A stretch of 64,000 nucleotides of DNA, taken from positions 1 to 64,000 of the forward strand of contig JAJEAR010000005.1 in the NCBI GenBank assembly GCA_022822665.1. Reading direction: 5' to 3'. This stretch comes from Alphaproteobacteria bacterium. Its GTDB lineage: Bacteria; Pseudomonadota; Alphaproteobacteria; Thalassobaculales; Thalassobaculaceae. A program made the translations under genes and the position numbers. Positions within the stretch are counted from its first letter, which is position 1, and each line of letters opens with the position of its first letter. Shown here piece by piece: positions 63,046-64,000 of the stretch. Below the pieces are notes generated by a model that ran no database searches, was not told the origin of the DNA, and saw nothing but the letters and a program-made list of their open reading frames with translations.

Positions 63046-63365
63046 GGGGGCGCCTGTCCGGACCTCGTGTGGCCTGTCTGGTGCCCGAAAGGTAGGAGAG
63101 GAGGCACCGGGTCTTCAAGTGTGGTCCGGCCCGGTGGCGCTGACCGCGGGACTGATCCCTCCCCCCAGGCAGGGGCCTCGGGACGTGGGAGAAGGACTTG
63201 GAAGCGTGCCGTGGAGGTCCCTGGCGCGCGGACCGGGGAATGTGCGTAGCACAGGTGAACTCGCCGCCGGAGAAGGGGCCGGCGCTGCCGCCGGGCGCCC
63301 GGGGAACCGTCGGATCGATCGCAAAGCCCATTGTGACTTTTGGATGCAGGTTCCACAGTGTGTTC
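63046..63365. other. Intergenic region upstream of uvrC
   Basis: A 320-base space separates the divergent thioesterase and uvrC genes. I see no gene and no confident promoter pair. A short AT-richer patch (GTGACTTTTGGATG) about 35 bases before uvrC may be part of its promoter or leader. Confidence 0.35.
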
Positions 63366-64000
63366 ATGACACCAGCGGACGCCGAACCGGATACCACCGC
63401 GGCGGCGCCGAAGCGCCGTCCCGACCTCGCGGCCGGAATCGCCGCGGTTCGCGACAGCGCGCGCACGCTCCCCGGTTCCCCGGGTGTCTACCGCATGATC
63501 GACGACCGGGGCACCGTGCTCTACGTGGGCAAGGCCCGCAACCTGAAAAGGCGTGTCTCCCAGTACGCCAATCCGTCGCGGATGCCGACCCGGATCGTCC
63601 GCATGATCGCCGAGACCTCGACGATCGAGATCGTCATCACCCACACCGAGGTCGAGGCGCTGCTGCTCGAAAGCAACCTCATCAAGCGGCTGAAGCCGCG
63701 CTACAACATCCTGTTGCGCGACGACAAGTCGTTTCCATACATCCTGATCACCACCGATCACGAGGCTCCGCGACTGCTCAAGCACCGTGGCGCACAGTCC
63801 CGCGAGGGGTACTACTTCGGACCGTTCGCGACGGTCGGCGCCGTCAACCGGACCCTGTCGGCGATGCAGCGTGCCTTCCTGTTGCGGAACTGTTCCGATT
63901 CGGTCTACCGCAACCGGTCCCGCCCGTGCCTGCAGTACCAGATCAAGCGCTGTGCCGCGCCATGCGTGAACTACATCGATCCCGAGGGTTACGAGGCCCT
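63366..64000 (+). CDS. uvrC: Excinuclease ABC subunit C (5' part, runs off the window)
   Basis: The first 211 codons encode the GIY-YIG nuclease domain of Uvr[73 protein letters not shown], and [14 protein letters not shown]. It cuts the damaged strand 3' and 5' in nucleotide-excision repair with UvrB. Start ATG 63366 gives an N-terminal extension of about 35 residues, usual for alphaproteobacteria. The C-terminal half is beyond the window. Confidence 0.95.
   Translation, partial: MTPADAEPDTTAAAPKRRPDLAAGIAAVRDSARTLPGSPGVYRMIDDRGTVLYVGKARNLKRRVSQYANPSRMPTRIVRMIAETSTIEIVITHTEVEALLLESNLIKRLKPRYNILLRDDKSFPYILITTDHEAPRLLKHRGAQSREGYYFGPFATVGAVNRTLSAMQRAFLLRNCSDSVYRNRSRPCLQYQIKRCAAPCVNYIDPEGYEA

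Noticed and set aside
1..64000. CRISPR array
   Set aside because: No set of regularly spaced direct repeats was found; the only clear repeats are the two coding repeats in the adhesin gene.

Overview
The window is 64 kb of GC-rich DNA from what looks like an alphaproteobacterium, most like a Rhodospirillales-type marine or host-associated heterotroph (inference, not a taxonomic assignment). Supporting features are the pairing of fxsA with a Tim44-like gene, the era-recO order, the folB/pteridine-reductase-like pair, and many CoA-ester, luciferase-like and SDR catabolic genes. No rRNA, tRNA or CRISPR array was seen.

Left edge (1-7.4 kb): a triterpenoid/sterol island. A broken RND-type transporter fragment is followed by two genes on one strand. 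The first is a 673-aa fusion of a GPP34 (GOLPH3-like) domain to a cytochrome P450. The second is a 1120-aa fusion of a squalene-epoxidase-like FAD monooxygenase to an oxidosqualene cyclase; its active site reads DCTGE, not the squalene-hopene DxDD. A TnpB remnant closes the island. The GPP34-P450 gene is visibly poorer in GC than its surroundings. This is the most exciting locus: two unusual fusions next to each other would cover epoxidation, cyclisation and oxidation of a squalene-derived triterpenoid.

7.4-26.6 kb: chromosomal metabolism and housekeeping. There is a PLP aminotransferase with an MFS carrier, two acyl-CoA dehydrogenases, a MaoC-like hydratase with a CoA-transferase, a class II aldolase, two luciferase-like monooxygenases, Tim44-like/FxsA, a small heat-shock protein, Era, RecO, a PaaI-like thioesterase and a LivJ-type binding protein. 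Between 22.2 and 23.7 kb sit two toxin-antitoxin loci in which the antitoxin reads intact and the toxin is broken.

26.5-43.0 kb: a probable cell-surface glycoconjugate and transport region. A minus-strand trio encodes an ABC exporter with a degenerate ATPase and a large insertion, a cNMP-binding protein and a methyltransferase. It diverges from a run of eleven plus-strand genes, almost all overlapping at their start and stop codons: four glycosyltransferases, a histidine phosphatase, a polysaccharide-deacetylase-like protein, a membrane protein and a complete peptide-type ABC importer.

43.0-47.7 kb: a hydratase of the fumarylacetoacetase superfamily, three SDR oxidoreductases, and a methyltransferase with a 5'-truncated hydrolase-like N-terminus.

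47.7-58.9 kb: a mobile-element graveyard with an integrase stub, a pentapeptide-repeat pseudogene, a YHYH-type peptide, IS66 remnants, a RES-domain fragment and a DUF4338 remnant. It surrounds one large intact gene encoding a 1529-aa autotransporter with an SRCR domain, Calx-beta-like repeats and fibronectin III, all eukaryote-like surface modules.

58.9-64 kb: core genes resume with a small membrane protein and radical SAM enzyme, a Na+/Ca2+ antiporter, folB with an SDR, a thioesterase, and the 5' part of uvrC running off the window.
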